Below, piece after piece: positions 17,249 to 25,588 of a DNA stretch of 64,000 bases. Within the stretch, counting starts at the first letter, position 1, and every line of letters begins with the position of its first letter. The stretch comes from JAPHTQ01 sp050295975. GTDB taxonomy: Bacteria; Pseudomonadota; Gammaproteobacteria; Thiohalomonadales; Thiohalomonadaceae. The stretch is from assembly GCA_050295975.1 (NCBI GenBank), contig JBNKQR010000004.1:1-64000 (forward strand). Reading direction: 5' to 3'. A program made the position numbers and the translations under genes. Below the pieces are notes generated by a model. The model made no database searches and was not told where the DNA came from. It saw nothing but the letters and a program-made list of their open reading frames with translations.

Positions 17249-17758
17249 CTACAAAACAAATGGGAACAGAAAACAGTAAAACAGTGTAATCAATACTGGC
17301 CGAAGCAAATCAACTGGCCGTGTAGGTGGATATTTACCCCAAAATTTGTCAGACACACCCACAACACGCATGAACACTTCACGATATGCCTCAAGTGGGT
17401 CGGAAAAGACTAGAACCACCAAAAGAAAGGACGGCAGCACCCATACCTCATCGACTAACCAGCCGTGATCTATTATGGACATAGGAAACAATACTGCTGC
17501 CACTGAAATTAATAATCTATAGAACCATGAAGGCACTACACCTATAGAATTAATTTTCACGAACTCGTATAAAACAACACTTAACATGAGATACAACATA
17601 AACATCATGATCGATCCCGCAATCCCATACATGATGGCTCGCCACTCACACAGAAAAACCCCTTCACCACACCCAGTAAACCGTAGCAAAATGACAGTAA
17701 CATTCATCACAGCCAGACATAACAATAAATACAAAGAAGCCTTTCTCAGAATATCCAA
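17249..17758 (-). CDS. Multi-pass membrane protein, possible immunity protein
   Basis: A 169-residue protein with about four membrane helices (LYLLLCLAVMNVTVILL, YGIAGSIMMFMLYLMLSVVL, WFYRLLISVAAVLFPMSII, and a C-terminal PVLITLFYCFLFPFVL). No family recognised. The start is a TTG at 17758, overlapping the end of the upstream cassette gene by 13 bases. AAGGAGA, 8 bases before the TTG, lies inside that gene, so translation is coupled. A membrane protein coupled to the variable end of a toxin-like cassette fits an immunity role against a membrane-acting effector (inference). The DNA is more AT-rich than the neighbouring operons. Confidence 0.6.
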   Translation of the reverse strand: MDILRKASLYLLLCLAVMNVTVILLRFTGCGEGVFLCEWRAIMYGIAGSIMMFMLYLMLSVVLYEFVKINSIGVVPSWFYRLLISVAAVLFPMSIIDHGWLVDEVWVLPSFLLVVLVFSDPLEAYREVFMRVVGVSDKFWGKYPPTRPVDLLRPVLITLFYCFLFPFVL

Positions 17759-18534
17759 TTAAAAATTCTCCTTATAAAAGAGGCCAGCTCTTTATCAAGG
17801 TGGCTACCACTACCTGCAAATGCAGCCAACTTAGCAGTGATTAATGCTATAAAGCCATAAAACAAAGATTCTTTTGCCAAAGACGAATTCCATTCATCAA
17901 TAGGTTTTGTTGTTGTAATATCCTCGATATATTTCGAGAATTCAGAGACCGAAAGAACCCCACCGGCCAGAGCAATAATTGACGCAAGCCAGAATGGCGC
18001 AAAAGCAAAAACAGAAATTGCCATTAATATCAAGAAAGTGAATGTCAAAATAATAATAAATGCCCCATTCATCCCCCCACCAATCTTATACGCCCCAATA
18101 CCCGTATCCGGGTCGATGATGATGTAGCCCGCTCCTGTATAGCCGGGCACGGAGAGCGGGTCGGTGTGGGTGGTGACTTCTTTGCCTATTGCGAGTGCGT
18201 TGCGGATTTCCTCCATGGTGTTCGTATCAAGATGGATGTTAGGCAGGGCTGTGTTCATGTTTTGTTGGGTGATGTGGTAGATGCGCTGTCCTTGTTGTTG
18301 TGCCTTGGCGATAGCTTTGACTGCGCTGATGGCCTCGCCCGGATTGGTCGGGGAGGTAAACATCTGCTCAGGAATGGCGTGCTCCAGGGCCGAAGATAGC
18401 ATCCCGAGCTGCTGGTTAAGCTGGATACGTGCCTGTGGGTCATTGGTGTGTGTGGTGACGTAGTTACCCAGCCTCACATTCATCACCACCCCACCCGGCT
18501 GGATGGCTCTGGGGATGCAGAAGAAGCGTCCCAC
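17746..18534 (-). CDS. Toxin-tip-like cassette 1 (conserved pretoxin segment plus hydrophobic C-terminus)
   Basis: A 262-residue frame from a GTG at 18534, with a stop (TAG) in the codon directly before it; the true start may be the ATG at 18483 (MNVRLGNYVTTH). Residues 74-157 form a block shared with cassette 2 (78 of 84 identical), including PGYTGAGYIIIDPDTGIGAY and KIGGGMNG. As I recall, such segments occur before the variable C-termini of very large secreted transglutaminase/YD-repeat-type proteins. After GGGMNG the sequence is unrelated to cassette 2: about two or three membrane helices then LDKELASFIRRIFNWIF. It looks like a detached C-terminal tip of a polymorphic toxin. A plain membrane protein is the alternative. 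Confidence 0.6.
   Translation of the reverse strand: MGRFFCIPRAIQPGGVVMNVRLGNYVTTHTNDPQARIQLNQQLGMLSSALEHAIPEQMFTSPTNPGEAISAVKAIAKAQQQGQRIYHITQQNMNTALPNIHLDTNTMEEIRNALAIGKEVTTHTDPLSVPGYTGAGYIIIDPDTGIGAYKIGGGMNGAFIIILTFTFLILMAISVFAFAPFWLASIIALAGGVLSVSEFSKYIEDITTTKPIDEWNSSLAKESLFYGFIALITAKLAAFAGSGSHLDKELASFIRRIFNWIF
18064..18315 (-). repeat. Shared pretoxin block, copy 1
   Basis: These 252 bases encode the 84-residue segment shared with 19099-19350 (78 identical residues, mostly conservative changes). Similarity stops abruptly after GGGMNG at the 3' end. Confidence 0.8.
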
Positions 18535-18549
18535 CTAACATCACGTTTG

Positions 18550-18780
18550 TTACGAATCGTTTCGCACCATAGAACTAAGCCGCTTAATCCTCATTGCTTG
18601 TTTAAAAAGAATCACGCCTATTGCAATAAGAAAAACCGCCACTAACATTCCAGTAACATAATACAGAATACTAGACTCTATTGTGCTGGGCGGAAACATT
18701 GCCACCAACGCAAGAACCGCCCCGAACGCGCCAATCACAACTGATGAGAAAAGCAATGTGGCATACTTAAACGTATTCAT
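18550..18780 (-). CDS. Small two-helix membrane protein, possible immunity protein
   Basis: A 76-residue protein with two membrane helices (ATLLFSSVVIGAFGAVLALV and ILYYVTGMLVAVFLIAIGVI) and a basic C-terminus. No family recognised. The ATG at 18780 is preferred to a TTG two codons earlier. It starts 15 bases after the cassette 2 stop and ends 15 bases before cassette 1 begins. It occupies the same position behind cassette 2 as the 169-residue membrane protein does behind cassette 1, yet is unrelated to it. That is the pattern expected of cognate immunity genes (inference). Confidence 0.55.
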   Translation of the reverse strand: MNTFKYATLLFSSVVIGAFGAVLALVAMFPPSTIESSILYYVTGMLVAVFLIAIGVILFKQAMRIKRLSSMVRNDS

Positions 18781-18795
18781 ACACAAAACCCATTA

Positions 18796-19293
18796 TTAAT
18801 CGCTTGGTATAAAAAGATAACTCATTATAGTCACAACAATCCCAACCAAATCAGGAAAAGCGACAGTAAGACCCGTACTCAACCATCCTAACCATTCGGC
18901 CGCCTTCTTATACGACTCTCTTAAGAAATTGTCTTCATCTGCAAGCCAATATGCGATCAACGAATTAAGTGCAATTGAACTAATCGCCAGCCCCCACCAA
19001 GTTACAGATGAGGCCGCAATTGCAAAAAGAAGCGGAACTCCGACCGTTATAAGAAATAGCAATGCGATAGCCATTCCGACGAATAGTAATAACCATCCCC
19101 CATTCATCCCCCCACCAATCTTATACGCCCCAATCCCCGTATCCGGGTCGATGATGACGTAGCCTGCTCCCGTATAACCGGGCACGGAGACCGGGTCGGT
19201 GTGGGTGGTCACTTCCTTGCCCACTGCGAGTGCATTTCGGATTTCTTCCATGGTGTTGGTATCAAGATGGATATTGGGCAGGGCTGTATCCAT
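18796..19293 (-). CDS. Toxin-tip-like cassette 2
   Basis: A 165-residue frame from an ATG at 19293. The first 65 residues are the conserved block (NIHLDTNTMEEIRNALAVGK to YKIGGGMNG). The reading frame and homology extend upstream to 19350, where a TAA sits exactly at the edge of the similarity, so the 5' part of a longer gene is missing. After the block there is a distinct hydrophobic C-terminus (LLLFVGMAIALLFLITVGVP and later LVGIVVTIMSYLFIPSD). A decapitated gene with a conserved lead-in and a novel end resembles orphan toxin modules found behind Rhs or CdiA genes. Whether it is expressed is unclear; no good ribosome binding site is visible. Confidence 0.55.
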   Translation of the reverse strand: MDTALPNIHLDTNTMEEIRNALAVGKEVTTHTDPVSVPGYTGAGYVIIDPDTGIGAYKIGGGMNGGWLLLFVGMAIALLFLITVGVPLLFAIAASSVTWWGLAISSIALNSLIAYWLADEDNFLRESYKKAAEWLGWLSTGLTVAFPDLVGIVVTIMSYLFIPSD

Positions 19294-19350
19294 GTTGGCC
19301 TGTGTGATGTGGTAGATACGCTGTCCCGCCTGCTGTGCTTTGGCAATGGC
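19099..19350 (-). repeat. Shared pretoxin block, copy 2
   Basis: Second copy of the 84-residue coding block. Its 5' boundary is a sharp breakpoint at 19350/19351, where the frame meets TAA and the sequence changes to an unrelated AT-rich spacer (19351-19407) before the cysB stop. Confidence 0.8.
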
Positions 19351-19407
19351 TTACACGAAATACAACGAATTTGCGTCGCACTCAAAAAACACTAGTGCTT
19401 ACCTGTT

Positions 19408-20328
19408 TTACTTCTGCATAGCCTCATCCACCGTGCGCCGGTCCAGATGCGGTGCAAACATTTCGATAAAAGCATAGGTATAACCGCGCATGTGAGAACC
19501 GCGACGCAGACCGATGCGGGTAGTGTTGGGTGAGAAGAGGTGGCTGGCATCCATCATCCGCAGGCCGGGATCCCGTTTTGGGTTGTAGGCCATCTTGGCC
19601 ATCAGGCCGATACCTAGCCCAAGCTCCACATAGGTTTTGATTACGTCGGAGTCGATGGCGGAGAAGACCACATTGGGTCGCAGGCCAGCATTGACGAAGG
19701 CGTCGTTGATCTTGGCCCGGCCGGCGAAGCTGATGTCGTAGGTAACGATGGGATACTCGGCAATCGCCTCCAGGGTCAGCGGCTCCTCTTCGAGGATCGG
19801 CATTCCAGGCGGGGCAATCAGGCAGTGGTCCCACTCGTAACAGTTGAGTACCGCCAGCTCTTCGTATTTGGACATCCCCTCGGTGGCGATGGCGATGTCG
19901 GCCACCCCGCTGGCGACCCACTGGGCGATCTGATCCGGATTACCCTGCTGTACGTGCAGACGGATTTCTGGGTAGGCCTCATTGAAACCGCAGATCACCT
20001 TGGGCAGGGCATAGCGCGCCTGGGTATGGGTGGTGGCGATGGCGAGGGTACCTGTGGCCTCGTTGGAGAACTCGTAACCGATCTGTTTGATCTCCTCCAC
20101 CTCACGCAGAATCCGCTCGGCGGTGGCCAGCACCGCCCTCCCCGGCTGGGTCAGCCCAACCAGACGCTTGCCGTTGCGCTCGAAGATCTTCACGTTCAGC
20201 TCCTCCTCCAGCAGCTTGATCTGATGGCTGATCCCAGGCTGGGCAGTGTGCAGACGGTTGGCGGCGGTAGAGATGTTCATACCGCAGCGAACCACCTCCC
20301 TGATATAGCGTAATTGTTGGATATTCAT
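19408..20328 (-). CDS. cysB: LysR-family sulfur regulator CysB
   Basis: A 306-residue LysR regulator that activates sulfate assimilation, in known systems with N-acetylserine or O-acetylserine as inducer. The N-terminus MNIQQLRYIREVVR and the HTH region AANRLHTAQPGISHQIKLLE are CysB-specific rather than generic LysR. The effector domain includes the TTHTQARYALP sulfate/inducer-binding segment. It is divergent from the TauE-cysI-cysH unit, which it most likely controls. The last codons overlap the direct repeat flanking the toxin-like island, so its very C-terminus (TVDEAMQK) may have been exchanged during insertion. Confidence 0.95.
   Translation of the reverse strand: MNIQQLRYIREVVRCGMNISTAANRLHTAQPGISHQIKLLEEELNVKIFERNGKRLVGLTQPGRAVLATAERILREVEEIKQIGYEFSNEATGTLAIATTHTQARYALPKVICGFNEAYPEIRLHVQQGNPDQIAQWVASGVADIAIATEGMSKYEELAVLNCYEWDHCLIAPPGMPILEEEPLTLEAIAEYPIVTYDISFAGRAKINDAFVNAGLRPNVVFSAIDSDVIKTYVELGLGIGLMAKMAYNPKRDPGLRMMDASHLFSPNTTRIGLRRGSHMRGYTYAFIEMFAPHLDRRTVDEAMQK
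19409..19430. repeat. Proximal 22-bp direct repeat in the cysB 3' end
   Basis: Matches 17152-17173 at 21 of 22 positions and in the same orientation. The pair brackets the two-cassette island and covers the last codons of cysB, as attachment sites of integrating elements at gene ends often do. No integrase gene is present between them. Confidence 0.65.
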
Positions 20329-20468
20329 GCTTATCCTTGCTTTGTCTTATATTGAAATCGTATGTAAATAGAAAAATATATTCGTTTTCATGCTATAGCA
20401 AGCGAAATATAGTCCTTCTCAAGCACAGGCCACTGGGGCCGGTATTTTTTTTGAGGGGATTCCAAGGC

Positions 20469-21251
20469 GTGGAACTAGCACAGGCGATATCGGGCTTTGT
20501 CGTAGGCCTGCTGGTCGGATTGACCGGTGTAGGCGGCGGTGCGTTGATGACCCCGACCCTGATCTTTTTCTTCGGTATCCCACCTCTGGTTGCGGTCGGC
20601 ACCGACCTGCTGTTTGCCGCTATCACCAAGTCAGGCGGCATCATCGCCCACACCACCCAGCGCACCGTGAACTGGCGCATCGCAGGTCTGATGATGCTCG
20701 GCAGTTTCCCAACCGCCCTACTGGTAGTGGCCTGGCTGGGTGACTATCGCGCCGCTGGCGGTGAGGTGAATCAACTGGTCAAGGTCCTGCTCGGCGTCGC
20801 TCTGCTGTCGACCGCGCTAGTGTTGCTGTTTCGTGGCCGCATCGTCGCCTTCGCCCGTCGCCAGTTGGTTAAGTCACCGCGCCTTTCCAGGCTGCGCCTG
20901 CCACTGACCCTTTTAGCTGGCGTGGTCATTGGTACCCTGGTGCCGCTCACCTCCGTCGGTGCGGGCGTACTGGCCACCGCTGCCCTGTTGCTGCTCTACC
21001 CGTCCTTGCCTGCCCGCATGGTGGTGGGGACTGACCTGGTTCACGCCGTACCACTGACTGCCATCGCCGGACTCGGCCACCTACAGTTGGGCTCCGTCGA
21101 CGGTCATCTGCTACTCACCCTGATTATCGGCTCCCTGCCCGGGATCTACCTCGGCAGCCGCCTCAGTCAAATCGTGCCGGAGAGAATCCTGCGCCAGGTA
21201 CTCACCAGCCTGCTGCTACTCACCGGCCTTAAATGCATCCAAGTTTTCTGA
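20469..21251 (+). CDS. TauE/SafE-family sulfite exporter-like permease
   Basis: A 260-residue inner-membrane protein with about seven or eight helices and the two TauE/SafE repeats: GLLVGLTGVGGGALMTPTLI near the N-terminus and GVVIGTLVPLTSVGAGVLAT in the second half. The family exports sulfite, sulfonates or other organosulfur anions. The GTG at 20469 opens with the family-like VELAQAISGFVVG. An in-frame start at 20337 would add a basic, non-hydrophobic tail that does not fit. It sits between cysB (divergent) and the sulfite reductase gene (14 bases away). It may therefore balance sulfite during assimilation, or import or export sulfur compounds. Confidence 0.87.
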   Translation: MELAQAISGFVVGLLVGLTGVGGGALMTPTLIFFFGIPPLVAVGTDLLFAAITKSGGIIAHTTQRTVNWRIAGLMMLGSFPTALLVVAWLGDYRAAGGEVNQLVKVLLGVALLSTALVLLFRGRIVAFARRQLVKSPRLSRLRLPLTLLAGVVIGTLVPLTSVGAGVLATAALLLLYPSLPARMVVGTDLVHAVPLTAIAGLGHLQLGSVDGHLLLTLIIGSLPGIYLGSRLSQIVPERILRQVLTSLLLLTGLKCIQVF

Positions 21252-21265
21252 ACGGGAGAAACACC

Positions 21266-23533
21266 ATGACCATTAACCACACCCTCGTAAACGACCAGGA
21301 AATAGACCGCTTCGAGGAGGCCGTCGAAGCCTTCCGCCGTGGCGAACTGGATAGTGATCGCTTCCAGTCCATGCGCCTGCAACAGGGCGTATACGGTCAG
21401 CGCCAGGAAGGGGTAAACATGGTGCGGATCAAACTTCCTGGCGGTCGCCTCGATCCACATAAAGCGATCACCATCGCTGCGACATTGAAGCGCCATTCCC
21501 TACATGACCGGGTGCACATCACAACGCGCCAGTCGATACAGATCCACCACGTACCGCTGGAAAAGACCTCTGCTGCGCTGCGCGACCTGGCCAAAGCGGG
21601 ACTAACCTCACGCGAGGCGTGCAACAACACCGTACGCAACATCACCGCCTGCCCGCTGGCCGGAAAGTGCGCCGCCGAACACACCGATGTACAACCCTAC
21701 CTCGAAGCGGCGGTAAAACACTTCCTGCGCCATCCGCTGGCGCAGCACATGCCGCGTAAATTCAAAAGTAGCTTCTCCGGCTGCGAGAGCGATTGCGCCC
21801 AGGGCTTGCTGCACGACTTCGGCGCGGTGGCGACCCACCGTGACGGGCAACCCGGCTTCCGTCTGCTGGCCGGTGGTGGTCTCGGTCACAAACCACGCCG
21901 CGCCATCGTGCTGGAGGAGTTCATTCCGGTTGAACAACTGATTCCTAGCATGGAGGCGATCCTCGCGGTGCATAACCGCTACTCGGACCGCACTCTGCGT
22001 GCCAAGTCACGGATCAAGTTTCTGGTGGATCGCTTTGGCGCCGACGGCTTCCGCGAAAAGTATCGTGAAGAGCTGGCCCGCTCACTGGTTGCCACCACGC
22101 CTCCAACAGTCGAGGCGGAATGGCGCAAACCGGGGGAACAGCTGGTACGCGATCCAGGCGCACCGCGGCAGGTACTGGAACAGCGACAGAAGGGGCTCTT
22201 TATCGTGCCGATCCACGTGCCGGTTGGTGACATCTCTGCTTCCCAGCTTAAGTCCGTCGCCCATCTGATGCTGCGCGAGGAGTTGAACGACCTGCGCACC
22301 ACCCAGGATCAAAACCTGATCCTGCTGAATGTGCCCGAGTCACGCGTCGCCGCGATACAAAGCGAGCTGAGTAAACTGTATCTGGATGCCCCGCGTACGG
22401 GCGACAACGCCACCGCCTGTCCCGGCAACAGCACCTGCCGCCTGGGGATCACCTCCTCCAAGGCGCTGGCTGCGAGCCTCAGTGGTGGCAAGCATGACCT
22501 GCGTATCCGTGTCAGCGGCTGTCACAACGGCTGTGCCCAACCAGAGACCGGCGACATCGGTGTTTACGGTGAAGGCAAACGTTTCTTCGGCAAGCTGGTC
22601 CCGCACTATCGCTTCTTTGTCGGTGGCGATGGTCGTGGGCACGGTGATCTGGCGCTAAAAAGCCACTCAATTCCAGCAGGCCGAGTCGAGCAGGCTGTCG
22701 GCCGAATAAAAGATAGCTATGAAACATTGGCGCAGGAAGGCGAAAGTTTCTTCACCTGGTCACAGCGACTTGGCACCGAATACTTCGATGACCTGCTGCA
22801 CGATCTGCGGGAGGTGACTGAAACACAGCTGCCCAAACTGTTGCGTGACCATGGTGATAGCCGTGACTTCAAGGTCGAGCAACTGGGCGGTGGTGAATGC
22901 GCCGGTGCCGCTCAGGACCAGGTAGCCGCCAATTTTGCTGAAGCGAGTAACGAGCGTAACTACCGCCGCTCATTCCTGCTGCAGCGTAAGTTCGACGAAT
23001 CAATCGAATGTACTGTTGCAGCGCTGCGTCTCAGCGGCAACTCCCTGCTCTTCGTTCTGGGCGAAAAAGATGGAGGCAACCTTGAGCAGATCGCCGCGCA
23101 GTTACAGCAACACAACCATTACGCCGAACTTGGAAGCGAACTACAGGCACTGGAGCAGTGGTCCAACCGCCTACTTGAGAGTTTTGACCCCGTGTCATAC
23201 GACCAGTTGATCAAGGAAGCCGATGACTGGAGTGCCCGTGTAGCCGGCTTCTGTCAGTCGCTGGATGGTCATCTCGATCTCAGTTCCGCGCTGCCTACCC
23301 AGGCAGAAAAACCAAAAACCGTCGACCTCAGCGAGTTCGACTGTCCCCTGCACTTCATCAAGGCTCGCAACAGCCTTAAACAAGAAAGCAGTGGCAACGT
23401 GATCAACTTCCTCTTCGCCTCGGAAGACCTGGCGAATCAAGCCAGTCAGAGTCTGGCTCAGGAAGGACACGAAGTATTGGCAGTCGCCGCACAAGGCGAT
23501 AACACCCACGTATCTATCCGTAAAGCCGGTTAA
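21266..23533 (+). CDS. cysI: Siroheme sulfite/nitrite reductase fused to a TusA-like domain
   Basis: A 755-residue protein. Residues 1 to about 545 form a siroheme/[4Fe-4S] sulfite or nitrite reductase with two ferredoxin-like half domains. The cluster and siroheme Cys ligands are visible as Cys385-x5-Cys391 (ACPGNSTCRLG) and Cys419-x3-Cys423 (SGCHNGCAQP). A linker domain of about 135 residues with no recognised family follows. Residues about 687-755 form a TusA/SirA-like domain with FDCPLHFIKARNSLK, whose Cys693 is the expected sulfur carrier. The ATG at 21266 has GGGAGA upstream. Its place between the exporter and cysH argues for sulfite over nitrite. Confidence 0.88.
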   Translation: MTINHTLVNDQEIDRFEEAVEAFRRGELDSDRFQSMRLQQGVYGQRQEGVNMVRIKLPGGRLDPHKAITIAATLKRHSLHDRVHITTRQSIQIHHVPLEKTSAALRDLAKAGLTSREACNNTVRNITACPLAGKCAAEHTDVQPYLEAAVKHFLRHPLAQHMPRKFKSSFSGCESDCAQGLLHDFGAVATHRDGQPGFRLLAGGGLGHKPRRAIVLEEFIPVEQLIPSMEAILAVHNRYSDRTLRAKSRIKFLVDRFGADGFREKYREELARSLVATTPPTVEAEWRKPGEQLVRDPGAPRQVLEQRQKGLFIVPIHVPVGDISASQLKSVAHLMLREELNDLRTTQDQNLILLNVPESRVAAIQSELSKLYLDAPRTGDNATACPGNSTCRLGITSSKALAASLSGGKHDLRIRVSGCHNGCAQPETGDIGVYGEGKRFFGKLVPHYRFFVGGDGRGHGDLALKSHSIPAGRVEQAVGRIKDSYETLAQEGESFFTWSQRLGTEYFDDLLHDLREVTETQLPKLLRDHGDSRDFKVEQLGGGECAGAAQDQVAANFAEASNERNYRRSFLLQRKFDESIECTVAALRLSGNSLLFVLGEKDGGNLEQIAAQLQQHNHYAELGSELQALEQWSNRLLESFDPVSYDQLIKEADDWSARVAGFCQSLDGHLDLSSALPTQAEKPKTVDLSEFDCPLHFIKARNSLKQESSGNVINFLFASEDLANQASQSLAQEGHEVLAVAAQGDNTHVSIRKAG

Positions 23534-23559
23534 CTATTTCAGATAAAGAGGAGATTAAA

Positions 23560-24264
23560 ATGAGTATTGATACACAACTGAGTGAACGTATCGATGATGC
23601 AGCGGCGCTGCTGAAAGAGATCTACAACACACACAAAGGCGTCGTCTTCGCCAACAGCTTTGGTGCCGAAGACATGGTACTGACTGACCTGATCAGCAAA
23701 CATGCACCGGAGATCCGAATCTTCAGTCTTGATACCGGCCGCCTACCCGCCGAAACCTACGCCCTTCTGGATAAAACCGTGAGCCACTATGGCATCACTA
23801 TCAACACCTATTTTCCGGATGCACAGGAAACGGAAAAGTTCATCACTAATCACGGCGCCAATGCCTTCTACAACAGTGTGGAAGAGCGTAAGGAGTGCTG
23901 CCGCATCCGCAAAGTAGAACCACTCAAGCGCGCCCTTGCAGGAAAAGCCGCATGGATCACCGGACTGCGCCGTGAACAGGCTGTTACCCGCACTGAGCTA
24001 CCCGTAGCGGAGTGGGATGAAGGAAACTGGATGCACAAATTCAATCCACTCACCGAGTGGAGCCAGGATGATGTGTGGAACTACATCAAGCATTTTGAAG
24101 TGCCGTACAACGAACTGCATGACAGAAGCTTCCCCAGCATCGGCTGCGCCCCCTGCACCCGTGCAGTTGCCGCCGGTGAAGACCTGCGTGCCGGACGCTG
24201 GTGGTGGGAAGACCCGCTTAGCAAGGAGTGTGGTCTACACGTAAAGAAACAGACTGCCGCGTAA
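23560..24264 (+). CDS. cysH: Assimilatory adenylylsulfate (APS) reductase
   Basis: A 234-residue thiol-dependent reductase that converts APS to sulfite and AMP. It has the PAPS-reductase fold (VVFANSFGAEDMVLTDL as PP-loop region). The [4Fe-4S] ligands Cys113-Cys114 (KECCRIRK) and Cys196-x2-Cys199 (GCAPCTR), which mark APS rather than PAPS specificity, are present, plus the catalytic ECGLH with Cys224. The start has GAGGAG upstream and lies 26 bases after the cysI-tusA stop, so exporter, reductase and cysH form one operon. Confidence 0.95.
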   Translation: MSIDTQLSERIDDAAALLKEIYNTHKGVVFANSFGAEDMVLTDLISKHAPEIRIFSLDTGRLPAETYALLDKTVSHYGITINTYFPDAQETEKFITNHGANAFYNSVEERKECCRIRKVEPLKRALAGKAAWITGLRREQAVTRTELPVAEWDEGNWMHKFNPLTEWSQDDVWNYIKHFEVPYNELHDRSFPSIGCAPCTRAVAAGEDLRAGRWWWEDPLSKECGLHVKKQTAA

Positions 24265-24288
24265 AACAGGAACACGATTTCCAGACAC

Positions 24289-24301
24289 ATGCCATGGATG
24301 G
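24289..24301. repeat. Left arm of a 13-bp inverted repeat around a hypothetical gene
   Basis: ATGCCATGGATGG here is the exact reverse complement of 24910-24922. The two arms flank the hypothetical gene at 24367. No IS or MITE structure is otherwise visible, and chance is possible. Confidence 0.35.
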
Positions 24302-24366
24302 CAAGATTCATTCGTAGTAATTTCAATCAACACAGAATTACCCAACAAAACAACAGTTTACTATTT

Positions 24367-24786
24367 TTAAGGCACCACGAGTTTCGCATCATTTATAGCC
24401 GAAAGAATATCATCAACAATTATTGAACTTCTCTTAATATGTTCAAGAATGGCTTCTTGCTGCCTGCACAATGAGTAAGCCATCGAATCCGCGAGAACTT
24501 TACGGATGGAGAGCGTATGTTCACGTATCTTATGTGCTATCACGATGGGTGGCACATTCTGCACTTCACGAATAAATTGACTGCGTAGCGGCTCATCTAT
24601 CAGATCATATTCTCCGTCACACATATCAAGCAGTCCGACATATACAGAAAATGCCTCTTCATACGGAAGCGGGGTTTCAAGAAAATTATTGACACTTACA
24701 GTCAACGCCAAATTATCAATACTGGAACCCGTTGTATCCAGTATCTCAACAAATCCTCCTTTCATACTTTTGTCACAAAACTGCAT
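24367..24786 (-). CDS. Hypothetical protein next to luxI
   Basis: A 139-residue soluble protein with no signal or membrane helix and mixed alpha content. I do not recognise the family. Segments include DEPLRSQFIREVQNVPP and HIKRSSIIVDDILSAIND. The ATG at 24786 is chosen over a TTG two codons upstream; no strong ribosome binding site precedes either. It lies 189 bases downstream of luxI on the same strand and is convergent with cysH. Base composition is AT-rich like luxI and luxR, so it may belong to the same acquired block and be quorum-regulated (inference). Confidence 0.55.
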   Translation of the reverse strand: MQFCDKSMKGGFVEILDTTGSSIDNLALTVSVNNFLETPLPYEEAFSVYVGLLDMCDGEYDLIDEPLRSQFIREVQNVPPIVIAHKIREHTLSIRKVLADSMAYSLCRQQEAILEHIKRSSIIVDDILSAINDAKLVVP

Positions 24787-24975
24787 TAGCAAACACTCAT
24801 ATAATAAAGGAGATATAACCCAAAAAATTCACAACGTCATGAATCATCTCTAACCAGAACGCTCCTATTTTATTTAGAAGGCGCTTACGACAAAATATTC
24901 AAATCGATACCATCCATGGCATCGTCGATATAGGCGCACGTCACGCACACCAAACATAAATGACCTGATTAAGCC

Positions 24976-25551
24976 CTACGCAGCTTCCTGCATGCGTCGT
25001 ATCTGATCAATTCCTGCAGCAATATCTATCTCCATAGCAACAACCAGGCAATCCTCCATCTTCCTTACCTTACCCAACCGTCGCACACTTGCACCAAGAG
25101 AGTGTGCCAACCGTTCAATCGCTACAGATGTCACGCAGACACACCGTTGCACACCTATTTGCAACAGATAATCTACCGTTGCACACATAATTTTCCTTGT
25201 CACTATTGTGGCATAGCGCTTGTTTTTTAAATCCAGATCCACAGCAAACCGGCTAATTTCTACCGTTGAATCATCAGCTGGGAGTGGCGTCTCGGATAGT
25301 CCGGCGAAAGCTGATTCGCGCATCAAATAATCCCCTGTCGTAGGTAAGATTCTCCAACAACCCTGTATCTCACCTTTCTCTTCAGCAATCACCCATAGTG
25401 GGTTAAGGGAATCAAAGCGATCTATCTCCTGACCATTAACAATCGGAACACTCCAGTTCAGCTTTTGGTGGAATATTCGTGCTCGAAAAACATAGATCGC
25501 CTTCAACAACTCGACAGACAATTCACTTGCATGCGATACGATAATATTCAT
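24976..25551 (-). CDS. LuxI-family acyl-homoserine-lactone synthase
   Basis: A 191-residue autoinducer synthase, which makes acyl-homoserine lactones from SAM and an acylated carrier protein. Family-invariant residues are in place: RARIFHQKLNW (Arg, Phe, Trp), EIDRFDSLNPLWVIA (Glu-x-Asp-x-Phe-Asp), GCWRILPTTGDYL with its Arg, and VEISRFAVD with Glu and Arg. The start has GGAGA about 5 bases upstream. The cognate regulator gene lies 92 bases upstream on the same strand. The signal's acyl chain cannot be told from sequence alone. Confidence 0.93.
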   Translation of the reverse strand: MNIIVSHASELSVELLKAIYVFRARIFHQKLNWSVPIVNGQEIDRFDSLNPLWVIAEEKGEIQGCWRILPTTGDYLMRESAFAGLSETPLPADDSTVEISRFAVDLDLKNKRYATIVTRKIMCATVDYLLQIGVQRCVCVTSVAIERLAHSLGASVRRLGKVRKMEDCLVVAMEIDIAAGIDQIRRMQEAA

Positions 25552-25588
25552 AACAGTTCTCCGCTAAAGTTGAGCTTACGGGAACTAT

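Noticed and set aside
17249..19350. Transposon explanation for the duplicated 84-residue block
   Set aside because: No transposase, terminal inverted repeats or target duplications at the edges of the block itself; copies differ mainly by conservative changes and lie in frame inside genes.
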